Shown here one piece after another: positions 21,801 to 31,007 of a stretch of 33,842 bases of DNA. A model generated the notes under the pieces. It was not told the origin of the DNA and did no database searches. It saw only the letters and a list, made by a program, of their open reading frames with translations. The first letter of the stretch is position 1, and each line of letters begins with the position of its first letter. Position numbers and translations under genes: made by a program. Source of the stretch: Hypsibius dujardini (lineage: Eukaryota; Tardigrada; Eutardigrada; Parachela; Hypsibiidae); the NCBI GenBank assembly GCA_001579985.1, contig LRSR01004805.1, positions 1 through 33,842 on the forward strand, given 5' to 3'.

Positions 21801-24800
21801 ATGGCTTCCGGCATGAGAATTTCCTCTCTGCCGGTGTGGAGTTTGTCGGGTTTGACTGATTCCACGATCGATTGATCGACTGAAACATTCAGTGCTAAGT
21901 TCCATTGATTGCTTGAACAACAATCTTCAAATGAAATGGCGAAAGCTTCTGCGTTGTGAGTGAGAAATGGAGCGTTACATGTTTTACGGACAAGCGTTTT
22001 TGACGCTAAACAAACACACACAAACAACAACGTATGGTGACTCGCAGCCAAAGTAGCCGTGTAATTTCTGTTCAAGGGTCTTTTGTAAAGTATCGTTGAC
22101 ACACACCGAATAACTACCGCCAGTCCACTCCGGTGAGTGATGCCGTACAAGGCAGGTGTGTTGTCTGCGGATCAGTCGGCCGTTGAGGGTTGCCTTCGTG
22201 GTACTCGGATAAAGTGGACCAGCAGTCTATTTCGCTTTGTGTGTTATGACTGAACTATCAAGTGGTGCATTGTTTGCTATTTGAAAAAAAAATAAAAGGG
22301 GACGTTTTTCTGCACGGGGAGAACACAGACAGACGTAGTCAGACAGACAGACGATGCGAGAAACCGCCTGACAGGCGGACCAACAGGCAACCAGATAAAT
22401 GAAGAGACAGATAAACAGAAAAATCAACCCGCAGACGGGACAGTTGATAGTCTGGCAATATGTTGTCTGTACTCTGGAGGAATTTCAGTTTATTATTTAT
22501 GTATTAGTATTGTATTTTCTGTGTATAGCAACTAATTGGATCACACTTTTCCCCCCTTGCAGAGTAAGAATTTTCTGAAACCCGAACGACAGCGCTTCAA
22601 GGAGGAAGCGGACCTGCTGAAAGGCCTTCAGCACCCGAACATTGTCCGTTTCTTCGACTACTGGGAGGCGAACAATGCCGCCAAGAACAACCTTAAGTAC
22701 TTTGTCCTCGTGACGGAGCTGCTGGCGTCCGGGACGTTGCGGACCTACCTGAAGCGCTTCAACAAGGTCAACATTAAGATCCTCAAAAGCTGGTGCCGGC
22801 AGATTCTGCGCGGCCTGAATTATCTCCATTCCAGGGTACGGTTTAGCCGATGGGAACCGCAATTGCGGCGTGTCATCCTATATGTCTGATCCGGTTTTTA
22901 ATTCCGCTTGTCGTTGAATGTGGGCTGTTATAGGATCCTCCCGTTATTCATCGGGACCTGAAATGCGATAACATTTTTGTCCTCGGCACCACGGGCAGTG
23001 TGAAGATTGGCGATCTCGGCCTGGCCACGCTGAAGAGCAAGGAGGGCGCCAAGAGTGTTATTGGAACTGTAAGTGGCAACGGCGACGACGTCCGTCCGAA
23101 AATATATTCCCTGGACGCTGCAGGGTGTCGGGGTATCCGCCTCGGTCGGTTGTGTCTGTTTGTCTGCACGCTCGACCACGTGCGCCTGTTTAGCCGTTGG
23201 AATGTCTGTCTGCGTCAGGATGTCTCAATTCTTGTTCCGACTTTGCTCTCCGGTAGTTTTTCTGTGCCTGTGTGTCTGTCTGTTACCTGCTATCTCTGAC
23301 TGACGTTTGTCCGTTTGTCTGTTAACTTTCTGTCTGTATTAGCTTGTCTGCGTCCGCTTTAGTTTGATTGTCTAAACCTTGTCTGTGTGTTTGCACACCA
23401 TTCTCCCTGCATGCCATATTTGTCTTCCTTCAAGCATGGTTGTCTTAATTGTCTGAATCATTTGACTGGTCTTTCCCTAAGCTGTCTCACGTTTCTCTCT
23501 ATTTATTTGTCAGATTTGCAGTAAAGTGTCTGGATCAGTTGTCTATATCTTTCCCTGGTTTTGTATGAGCAATTCCTCTGCCAGCTACTTCAGCTGCATT
23601 TGTCTGTGTCTGTTTCACTCTTTGCCTTTTCTTACATTTTTTTGTCCCGATTTGCATTGCTCACGAGCCGTTTCCATTCAAGTTTATGAGTTGTTTTGTC
23701 TTGCCCGTCTACACTGCCAGACTGGTCCGTGTAATTGCTTTTTGTCTGGAATTAATTTTTGTCTCTCTCCCTTCCCATTTCCCAGCCCGAATTCATGGCC
23801 CCGGAAATGTACGAGGAGCAATACGACGAGGCGATCGACGTGTACGCCTTCGGGATGTGCATGCTGGAAATGGCCACTTCGGAGTACCCCTACAGCGAAT
23901 GCCTCAACGCCGGGCAAATTTATCGTCGTGTCACAGCTGTAAGTAAGCGTGTCTGACGTCGTGATTTTTATATAGAACTTTTTCCGTCCCGTCATTTATC
24001 AATCTCGTGATGCCGCGACGAGGGAAAGAGATGATGAAATTCCAAATGTCACGTCTGTATTTGCCTAACCAGTCTCCGCTTTCCCCCACTCCTCCTCCAG
24101 GGTATCCGACCAGCTGCCTACGATAAAGTGGAGGAGCCGGAAATCAAGGAGATTATCGACCGCTGTATCCGTTACAAGCGGTCCGAACGCTACTCCGTCA
24201 AGGACCTCCTCGCGCTGGAATTCTTCCTCGAGGACAACTCAGTGCGGGTGGAGTTTGTCAAGAAGGATACAGACATCCACTCGAGCGATCCGAAGATTCT
24301 GCTGCGTGTGCGCGTCCCCGAGGCGCGGGCTACTAAGCTCAAGTACCGCGAGAATGAGGCGATCCAGTTTGACTTTGACATTGCGGAGGAGAGCGCGGAA
24401 GCGGTCGCCCAGGACATGGTCAAGTCGGGCTACTTGCTGGAGGAGGACCAGCGCGCGGTGGCTAAACAGATTCGCGATCGCGCCATGGAGATTGGGAAAG
24501 AGCGGGATCTGTTGAAGACGCAAAAGAAGGCCGATTCGACGGCCGCGTCAACGGCGTCTTCAACGTCGCCGTCGATCTTGCCGCAGAGTCTGCCGGTGCC
24601 GTGTTTCTCCGCACCGGTGTCGCAGCTGGAGGTGACGAAGGAGGTGGTGCGGAAGATCAGTGTGCAGGAGAAGATGCCGGAGTCTGCACCAGCGCTGCAG
24701 GCCGCAGCGGCACAGGCCCCGGAGAAACCCGCGGAGGTGGCGCCTTCCAAAAACGCGAAGGTTTGTGTGGCTTGCTGATTAGAATTCAGACCAATAGATG

Positions 24801-27505
24801 GGACAAAGCGAAACAGCTATCGAATCAAAGAGATCCGAAGCGAAAACTCAAAGCACGTTCAGGCAAACAGACGGTGACAGTTAAGATGGTCAAGGATTGT
24901 CAAGTGAGATAAGGGCATCTGTTTGAAACATTTCAAGTAACCAATGATTCAGGCAGATGTATACCGGCAGAAATGAGTCAAACGAACTGATGCAGACAAT
25001 CCATGGTCTACAACGCTGATACCAGACAAACGTGTAGTAAAAGACAGTCAAGATTCAGACAACCAAGATACTGACTTAGGCAGATGCAGGTAGCAGTTAC
25101 AACCGACGGACTCACAAGTCATGCAGTAAGCAAAACCACACTGAGACTGATTGTTTTTGGTTATAGGACATCCTGAAGGAGCTCGACGAGAAGCTCACCA
25201 ACATCACCATGCCGACGAAGAAGCCGCCGAAGGGCCTGGACATCCCCGACACCCCCAGCGCCGGTTCCACGCCCAACCACATCACCACGCCACCTCACGC
25301 CGTGGAACTGCCGAATCAGCCGGCCAACTCGGCCGTCATCGATCGACTCACCCTCAAACTGACTGAACTGTCGAACGAGGAGCCGTCCTCTTCTTCGCAG
25401 CGCATGATCGTCACATCCGCCACGCCGTTATCTTCGCCGCAGGATCCACGTGTGTCCCCGCTGACGGAAGCTGCACCCAATTTGCATCATGCTGCAACCG
25501 CTCCGGCTGCTGTTGCGTCAGTGGCCGTAGTACATCCTCCTGCTTCACCAAGTATGCCTTCAGAACTGGGTAGTAGACGGACAGAGGGAGAAGCAGCGTT
25601 CAGGACAGCTTTGGATTCAGACAGACAGGCGCAGACATGTGACATGTGGTAGATTCACAAATTCTCAACCAAGTAGAGCAACAAACGGACAGACAGGCAG
25701 ACAGACAGGCAGACAGACAGACAAGCAAATGATTAAACAGATAAGTCGCAAACTGACTCACAGAAAAGAAGATAAAGAGTTGAAAGACTGTTTGACAGAC
25801 AAGGCTGGCAGTTAAGAAAGGTAAACAATTAAGCAGATAGGCAACAGGATAAATGGAAGACAGATCAACAGACATGCAAGTCTTACAGGCATACAAGGCG
25901 GTAAGGTAACAGGGAATACAACCAGATCAGACAACATATCGGTAGGCATATGGGAGACAGACAACCATGGAAATCAAGAGATGGAGACGGCAAACAGACA
26001 GACAATGAAGATATGTGACAGCTGGATATGCTTTTGTATGACAAAGAATTTGGAAGTCAACAAGACTGTTTTTTGCTGTCGGAGTGCGTCAATGACACCG
26101 CTCTTTCCTCTTTCAGACGCCGCTAGTAATATTCCCTCATCATCAGCGTCCTCCGCATCGATCGCTTCGACAATAGCTTTATCGACCTCATCCACCGTCG
26201 CCTCTCAGCAGCTTCCCGTCACCGCCACCGACACATCCAGCGCATCTATTCCGGCGATTAGCCAGCATACGTTGTTGCCGTCTGCCTCATCATCATCCCC
26301 CCTTCCCACTACATCGGCGCCGTCGTCCCTGTTAAATCCCGGCTTGGCCGGCGGACCCAGTGTCAAAAAGGGCCGCTTCGGCGTGACTGTGATTAAGGAC
26401 GCCGTCACCGAGAGCACGGCGCAGAACAAGGTGTCCCCCTCCCTGACCTCCGACGAGAACCGCAGCTCCGTCACCGATTTCAGCTCCTCCAACGGCGTCA
26501 CCTTCTCCTCCAACTCCTCCCAGGAGTCTGGCAACAGCGAACTGGTCAAGCTGACTGGCGGCGGCAACGGCGGCAGTGTGCCGCGCAACTCTGCGGAGAA
26601 TCTCACCACAACAAGTGTGTTTGCAATTGAGCGATTGCTCCGGGATCAGCAGCATCCGGTCGTGCAGCGGTCCGCGTCGTTTGAGGAGGACGACCACTGG
26701 GGTGAATTGGATGCGATTCTCAAACGGTAAGAACTGTAGAGGTATATTCACAGTTTGAATTGAATTAATTGCAGTTCACGGTCAGGTCATTTTGAATTCT
26801 AAATATATATAGTCTTTCTGTTAAATTTAAATTAAAGGGAGTTAAATTTCTCTGATCAGAGTAATTTAAATCGGAAATCGAGAAGAGACGCTGCCTGAGA
26901 AGGCGGACAGCAAACCTGACTGGCGTTAAAATCTGTGAACTAATTTTCTGTGGAAGCGAGCTGACAAATTAAATGTGTACAATTTTAACAATTAGAGATC
27001 AATTAGTTAACTAGAGATCAGGATTTGAGCTGAACTGACAAAGCCATATTTATGTTCTCTCTTTTTCAGGCACTCAACGGAGCGGGACGATCTGACGCGC
27101 CGACAGCAGGAAGAGCTGCGCAACTTCTTTGCCCTGAACGGAATCCGACACCCCGCGGCCGCCCACCACAATGAGGCGGTCCGGAAGAACTCGCTCCTGC
27201 TGAACGGCGCTGTCGGTGGCGGACCCACCGATTCCGGTGTGCTGGTCAACGGCTACACCAGCGAGGACGCCGGCGCGGCCACGGTCAGCCGGTCCAGCAG
27301 CCTGCGGAGCCCGCGACGGACAGTCCGACGGAAGCTCGTCCACCGGAAACGCGTGGCGACGGTGTCATTGGTGTCGCACATCCACGCCCGCAGGAACTAT
27401 CCCTCGCCGCCGTCATCCAGTGGTCGACCGTTGGGCGGCAGTCCGCAACAGCAGCAGCAACTCAAACTGGAAGGCGCTGTCAGCAGCAGTGCAGTGCGGT
27501 CGTAA
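12865..27505 (+). CDS. WNK: WNK (with-no-lysine) serine/threonine kinase, nine coding exons
   Basis: WNK kinases sense chloride and osmotic state and phosphorylate SPAK/OSR1, which control cation-chloride cotransporters. Exons: 12865-13837, 14190-14209, 22563-22835, 22934-23068, 23786-23938, 24101-24760, 25167-25569, 26117-26726, 27070-27505. They total 3663 nt, or 1220 residues, with consistent phases (1,0,0,0,0,0,1,2). The kinase domain spans about 297-560. The glycine loop is [11 protein letters not shown] with catalytic Lys311 in beta-2. VAWCEL has Cys328 where other kinases have lysine. HRDLKCDN has Asp430, and DLGL at 449-452 has the two leucines of the chloride site. Activation-loop Ser463 matches human WNK1 Ser382. 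A PF2/CCT-like autoinhibitory domain lies at about 566-650, an SPAK/OSR1 docking motif RFGV at 959-962 and a coiled coil at about 1066-1096. The rest is Ser/Ala/Pro-rich. Exon 7 could instead end at 25551, also in phase 1, giving 1214 residues. Oddity: Glu459 stands where WNK1 has Ser378. Confidence 0.95.
13950..14050. repeat. Degenerate CAGA tract in WNK intron 1
   Basis: Scattered CAGACAGACAGATAGG and GCAGACAGACATACAGG units inside the 352-nt intron 1 (13838-14189). Confidence 0.75.
14190..14209 (+). other. WNK: 20-nt WNK microexon encoding the hallmark cysteine strand
   Basis: The exon sits between a TTTTGCAG acceptor and a GTAAGT donor. With the last G of exon 1 it reads GTG GCC TGG TGC GAA CTT ACG, that is VAWCELT. 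This is beta-3 with the cysteine that defines WNK kinases. It was found by searching for the missing segment between the glycine loop and the exon beginning [12 protein letters not shown]. Skipping it would remove 20 nt and shift the frame, so it must be included for an active kinase. Confidence 0.92.
15365..15415. repeat. TCTG tract in WNK intron 2
   Basis: Short run of TGTCTGTCTGTG units, opposite in orientation to most tracts in this intron. Confidence 0.6.
16264..16362. repeat. CAGA tract in WNK intron 2
   Basis: Degenerate CAGACAAACAAGCGGACAGACAA-type units over about 100 bp. Confidence 0.8.
16860..17065. repeat. TCTG/CCTG tract in WNK intron 2
   Basis: TGTCTGTCTGCCTGCC units. Two larger copies of CTGTCTG...CCAGgTAGcTaAACGATTG occur near 16913 and 16954, showing duplication of a 40-bp block as well as slippage of the tetramer. 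Confidence 0.75.
17970..18190. repeat. Degenerate TCTG tract in WNK intron 2
   Basis: Over 200 bp of TGTCTGTTT, TGCCTGTCTGCT and related decayed units. The minus strand carries a 122-codon frame through it that is only repeat. Confidence 0.7.
18985..19372. repeat. CAGA tracts in WNK intron 2, with a convergent TCTG/CAGA hairpin
   Basis: Two CAGA blocks (about 19000-19040 and 19218-19372). At 18991-19009 a TGTCTGTC arm meets AGACAGACA head to head, so this point can fold into a perfect hairpin. Confidence 0.75.
19478..19843 (+). other. Open frame of 121 codons inside WNK intron 2, unrecognised
   Basis: The frame is open from just after a TAG at 19475 to TGA at 19841-19843. It has no early ATG; translation could begin only at a downstream or non-ATG codon, so it would have to be an exon. 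The composition is unusually protein-like for this intron ([20 protein letters not shown], then Cys- and Lys/Arg-rich). A perfect CRE palindrome TGACGTCA lies at 19546-19553 inside it. The opposite strand is also open for 95 codons, which suggests GC-driven chance. I know of no family match. Confidence 0.15.
20170..20565. repeat. Long degenerate CAGA tract in WNK intron 2
   Basis: Nearly 400 bp of decayed CAGACAGA, CAGGCAGT and CAGACAAG units with non-repeat islands between them. Confidence 0.7.
21140..21375. repeat. CAGA tract in WNK intron 2
   Basis: ACAGACAGACATAG and related units over about 235 bp, mixed with GCAGGCAAT variants. Confidence 0.8.
22325..22400. repeat. CAGA tract near the end of WNK intron 2
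   Basis: CAGACAGACG, CAGACAGACAGACG and CAGGCGGACC units about 160 bp before the exon 3 acceptor. Confidence 0.7.
23130..23350. repeat. Degenerate TCTG tract in WNK intron 4
   Basis: TGTCTGTTTGTCTGC and TGTGTCTGTCTG units spread through the 717-nt intron between exons 4 and 5 (23069-23785). Confidence 0.6.
25615..25995. repeat. CAGA tract filling WNK intron 7
   Basis: Runs directly from the exon 7 donor region to about 120 bp before the exon 8 acceptor. The best preserved part is 25684-25724, CAGACAGGCAGACAGACAGG. Confidence 0.8.
26374..26385 (+). other. WNK: RFGV docking motif codons in WNK exon 8
   Basis: Encodes Arg-Phe-Gly-Val at residues 959-962, preceded by KKG. Human WNKs carry GRFQV-type motifs that bind the conserved C-terminal domain of SPAK and OSR1. 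The flanking sequence is low-complexity Ser/Pro, so the islet [14 protein letters not shown] stands out as constrained. Confidence 0.75.
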
Positions 27506-28055
27506 TTTTTAGTGCTTTCGTTTAGACGTGCGTGTGGGTGTGTGTGACGGTCAGTCAACCAGTCAGCCAGTCAGTGGTGTCTGCTTTTTGGACGAACAGG
27601 ATAGTGATGGCTGCCTCCTCCCCCTTTCTCTTTCTTCTTTCTTTTTTTGCGCTCAGCTTCTCTGGAATTTTTAGAGAACAGACCAGTTATCTGTGAATAC
27701 AGCAGTATGTGTGCGTGTGTGGGTGGCGTGTGTCTGAGTCTTACGTTTTGCGGGGATTACCTTTTCTTTTTGGGGAGGGCAGCTGCTGTATATTTGCCGC
27801 GCACAACTGATAGAAAGAGCGATATTTTCTCCTACGACGACTTGGGTTTCTCTTTTGTTTTTAAGTTATTTCTTTTCCTCTTATAACTCGTAGGTAAGAA
27901 AGAAATCCCTTTTTTGGCACTGTTTTTGCCCCCCGATAGATGTGGATGTACCGTATGTTGCATACAGTCTGGACGCTTTGTCGAGAAAGAGACTCATTCG
28001 GTTGCCGGCGATGCTTTTTTTGTACAGAGAATAAAGTCTTCTGGTTTGAATGGCA
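27506..28055 (+). other. WNK: Probable WNK 3'-UTR
   Basis: Sequence from the TAA to shortly past the AATAAA at 28030. It contains CAGTCA repeats (27549-27577) and T-rich stretches but no coding feature. Confidence 0.5.
28030..28035 (+). terminator. WNK: AATAAA poly(A) signal for WNK
   Basis: First canonical AATAAA on the plus strand after the WNK stop, 525 bp downstream, followed by a GT-rich stretch. Confidence 0.5.
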
Positions 28056-28685
28056 TCGAATTAAGCATCTTACTCGTATTCTTGCCGAACAGACATGAAA
28101 CGTACTACAAGACCGCAATCCGGTGCAATATTACGATGCGAGTATATAGTGAGTATGTAATAATAAGTGCGTTATTGTGAGTTTAATTGAAGATAGAGCA
28201 AACCCCCGTTAGCGGGATTGGGAGCGACTTAATTAAGGAATTTCGTTTTCTTGCACGCAGAATGAACGCTGCCAAGCGCCAAGACAATTAAGGCGCACGG
28301 TGGCATGTGCAGATAATCTGCATTTCTTAAGTCTGGATACTTGTCCAGCCGGGGCTGTCCATTACTAATCTCCCCCTAGTCACTCAAAAATGAGAATTAA
28401 AATTACCTGTCATTCTGACGGTCTAGTCAAGTCCTTGTGCTTTGGAGAGCTGCCTTAGTAGCAGGAAAACAAGCATTTAGATTTACATGCATTTACTGTA
28501 TTTCGAGTAACTTTGACTTCAGATTTGTCATAACATCTCATCTCATGACAGTTTCACTTGCAACAGACGTTACATTAAATTCAGTAAAAAAGGACCGTGT
28601 AAAAAGTGACAAATTGATGGAAAATTTGTTTTGAATTTAGAGCTCCAGGAAACTAATTGCAGTCCTTCTAGCTCCTGAACCTTTT
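28056..28685. other. Intergenic DNA between WNK and the small inverted-repeat element
   Basis: AT-rich, with only short random open frames and no repeat tract. I see nothing here beyond flanking sequence. Confidence 0.5.
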
Positions 28686-28923
28686 GGTATGAGACAAAGG
28701 GTGTATTTCGGCTCACCCTCCACTTGGTCGATAAATCGGCTCACTCATGGATTTCTTTGATGGCACCTGCTTGATTGTTTGATTTTCAGAAGGGCTACAG
28801 TATATTAGGATATAGTACAACAAATCAAACAATCAAGCACCTGTAATGAAAGAGAAACCCATGAGTGAGCCGATTTATCGACGAAGCGGAGGGTGAGCCG
28901 ATATACAGACTTTACCTCATACC
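28686..28923. mobile_element. Small MITE-like inverted-repeat element (238 bp)
   Basis: Arms 28686-28785 and 28822-28923 are inverted copies with moderate divergence and one or two small length changes, separated by a 36-bp loop. Ends read GGTATGAG inward. Each arm contains CGGCTCACCCTCC and ATAAATCGGCTCACTCATGG, so the sequence CGGCTCAC occurs twice per arm. No ORF. No clear target duplication flanks it. It shares no obvious sequence with the larger element at 7828-8452. Confidence 0.75.
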
Positions 28924-29463
28924 GTTTCTACTTTCCCATTAATTAATTTTGCCCTAAATCTTGACGCCGAAAAAGTTGGATTTGGGGCATGAGTTGCGAA
29001 AGAAAAAGTTTACAGATTCTTTGTTCGGTGCATCATTAAACCCGATTTTGTTTCAGGTATCATTAGGTAAAACATTCGAGTGCCCAATGTACTATTCGAG
29101 AAGAATTGGGCGCCTGCCATGCTTTAATGTCCCTACCATTTTGTCAGAATGATGCTGTAAGTAAGAGGATTTCATTGAACACAATTGTAGCATCGGTTCC
29201 AGCCTCCATTTATACTATACTGAAACCGGCTGACATTCGAATCATCGTACCTGGCCCAGTCTCAGTTCCCATGGGGACTTTGTTGGTCAACTAAGGAAAC
29301 TGAATATCCATTTTGAACGAATACTGATACTATAGTCATACTGCATACTCAAAGATCCCCATGATAAATCTAGCTACCGCTGCATGATTTTCAAGCGTGA
29401 TATTCTCCCCATATCCAATTCGTCCCAAAATTTCTAATAAATGCTAGATTTTTTTCTTAAACG
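28924..29463. other. Intergenic DNA downstream of the LU-domain gene
   Basis: Two short plus-strand open frames (63 and 62 codons) have no recognisable content. The region would include the 3'-UTR of the minus-strand LU gene; I see no canonical minus-strand AATAAA. Confidence 0.45.
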
Positions 29464-30062
29464 TCACGATAGACGTACAGTGTATGCGAATACAAGTAAG
29501 AGTACATTGTTAATAGCCAGCGCAAGAGTTCCAGTTAAGGGTTGCTTGGCAGTAGCGCTCCCGTTATTATTATTCGGCACGGCGGTTGAGGAATTGCTCG
29601 TCGGTTGAGTTGTTACATCGGTCAGCTGGGTGGTGTTCGTCGGACTGAAGGCGTTACAAAAGTCGGTGCTGCAGGAACAGAGTGTGTAACTGCCATCCGG
29701 AGTCGGACCGTGGCCGTTCATCGGTCGCGTGTCGCAGCCGTTCGGGCGCCACCACTCCGCACAGCTACGATTTGTGTGCACTTTCATATGGAAGAAAAAT
29801 TTCGCAAGTAAGAGAAAAGGGAAAAGAGGAGGAAGCTGCGAGAGTTCACACAAACACTGTACCGATGCCCTGCGCGGTTGTGAATGTGCCGACTTTGCAG
29901 TTATGGGGGCACAGCACTTTCTCGACGCCCTGAGCCGAGACATTGAATGAATGGGTCCTGCTCACAGGGTCCGGCCCCGTCAGTGTTGTAGCGACAAGCG
30001 TAGCAGTTTAGGGCTACCAAAATATAGTCCATTAGTTTGCGACGTGAAAGATTATAAGACAA

Positions 30063-30101
<39 letters not shown>

Positions 30102-30279
30102 GGCAGACAGTAGACTGGCGCTGGTGTCTCCACCGGTGGTAGCATTGTGTTGCAAAAGTCGCTGTTGCAAGTGCAGAACTCATCGACACGATTAGCAGGA
30201 CCTGGAGCAGTACGAATATTGCATTTGTCGGCGTCACTTTTCACAGCTGCACAGTACCGACGAAGATGGATGGCCTTGT
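29464..30279 (-). pseudogene. Ly6/LU-domain (quiver-like) GPI-anchored surface protein gene, apparently broken
   Basis: LU domains are small ten-cysteine three-finger folds, usually on secreted or GPI-anchored cell-surface proteins. Exon 30279-30109 encodes the second half of one LU domain (RYC, KC, CTC, then FCNTM). Exon 30013-29863 encodes the first half of another (LNCYACRYN, PCEQDPF, then VLCPHNC). Exon 29780-29464 finishes it (RSCAEWW, GC, LCSC, DFCNAF), followed by a Thr/Asn/Ser-rich stalk and a hydrophobic tail ending in VRLS, typical of a GPI signal. The junctions into both second-half exons are phase 1, as expected after domain duplication. Two defects are visible. No exon for the first half of the first domain or for a signal peptide is found before the TM9SF3 3' end. 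Also, ATTC is tandemly duplicated at 29952-29945, which shifts the frame after DPF. The ten-cysteine pattern reads through only in the other frame. An assembly error or a polymorphism could explain the shift. The donor inside the CTGT repeat (30108) is uncertain. Confidence 0.6.
30055..30112. repeat. CAGA tract in the LU-gene intron
   Basis: About ten nearly perfect CAGACAGA units, one of the purest tracts in the window and therefore probably young. It makes up most of the intron between the two LU exons. Confidence 0.9.
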
Positions 30280-30667
30280 CTGAACAAACATACAATATAG
30301 AAAAATATTTCTCATCCATTTCAGCAAGAGCGTCCGCCATAACTGGTGATCACGTGAAATTGAAGTAATTTCTCTAAAACACACCTGCATGCATTGGCCA
30401 AAATGGCTCAAACTCCGACCACCCTATTTTGCAGGTAGAAAGTTGGCTTTAATTCGGTTGGTTTGAGGTTTTTGCCACGTGTGTACATGTAATATATCCC
30501 TTTCTCATGGATCGCGGTCTGTCGCTAATAACTCAAATGTGTTACTGTGTGTGTGTATTGCGGACCAGGCGTGCCGCGTGGGTGCATTTCTCAAAAAAGA
30601 TTACACTAAATTGTAATAAACTATCAATTATACTTTTGGTTTTTCTGTGATGAAAATGGCGTTTCCC

Positions 30668-30685
30668 TTTATTTAGTGATTTATT
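30668..30685 (-). terminator. TM9SF3: Two AATAAA poly(A) signals for TM9SF3
   Basis: On the minus strand AATAAA occurs at 30685-30680 and again at 30673-30668, about 325-340 bp past the TM9SF3 stop. This sets a likely 3'-UTR of roughly 350 nt and leaves less than 400 bp for any upstream part of the LU gene. Confidence 0.5.
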
Positions 30686-31007
30686 GAAATGCGCAACAAG
30701 TGACGAAAATGGGCTGGTACGTGTACGAGCATAACTTAAATATATAGCACAATAATGTTAAAAAAATTCAACGGTTTAGACCACAAAGCATCGTTGCGTA
30801 TGATTATGAAAAAGGTCAGTGGGAAAAAAACTATAGTCAAGTGCAAAAACTAGCAGCGAGAAACAACCAAGGCGGCGATCACGGACGACTACATCCAGTT
30901 GATGAAGGTCTGCCCAGAGAGTCGTTTGAGAAAATACCGCATATCCATACGATCCGAATGAAGGGGCCACTGAAGGTGGTTAGGTTCACGGAAAACTGTG
31001 TTTACGT

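Larger units (their letters stand above)
14210..22562 (+). other. WNK: 8.35-kb WNK intron 2
   Basis: By far the longest intron in the window, more than half the WNK coding span. It has a canonical GTAAGT donor and a CCCCCCTTGCAG acceptor. It contains at least eight CAGA/TCTG tracts, several TTGATTGA runs and one notable open frame (19478-19843). No nested gene is firmly supported. An alternative promoter or enhancers may lie here, but nothing in the sequence proves it. Confidence 0.85.

Noticed and set aside
29944-29983. A mini-intron that would explain the LU frame change
   Set aside because: The only GTGAGC/CTCAG pair available keeps the wrong frame, would be under 40 nt and would delete the conserved CxxDPF segment.
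30280-30390. Possible missing first half-domain exon of the LU gene (a short open piece around 30390-30450 minus with a GTGTGT donor)
   Set aside because: The phase fits, but the peptide lacks the expected cysteine pattern, so I do not call it an exon.
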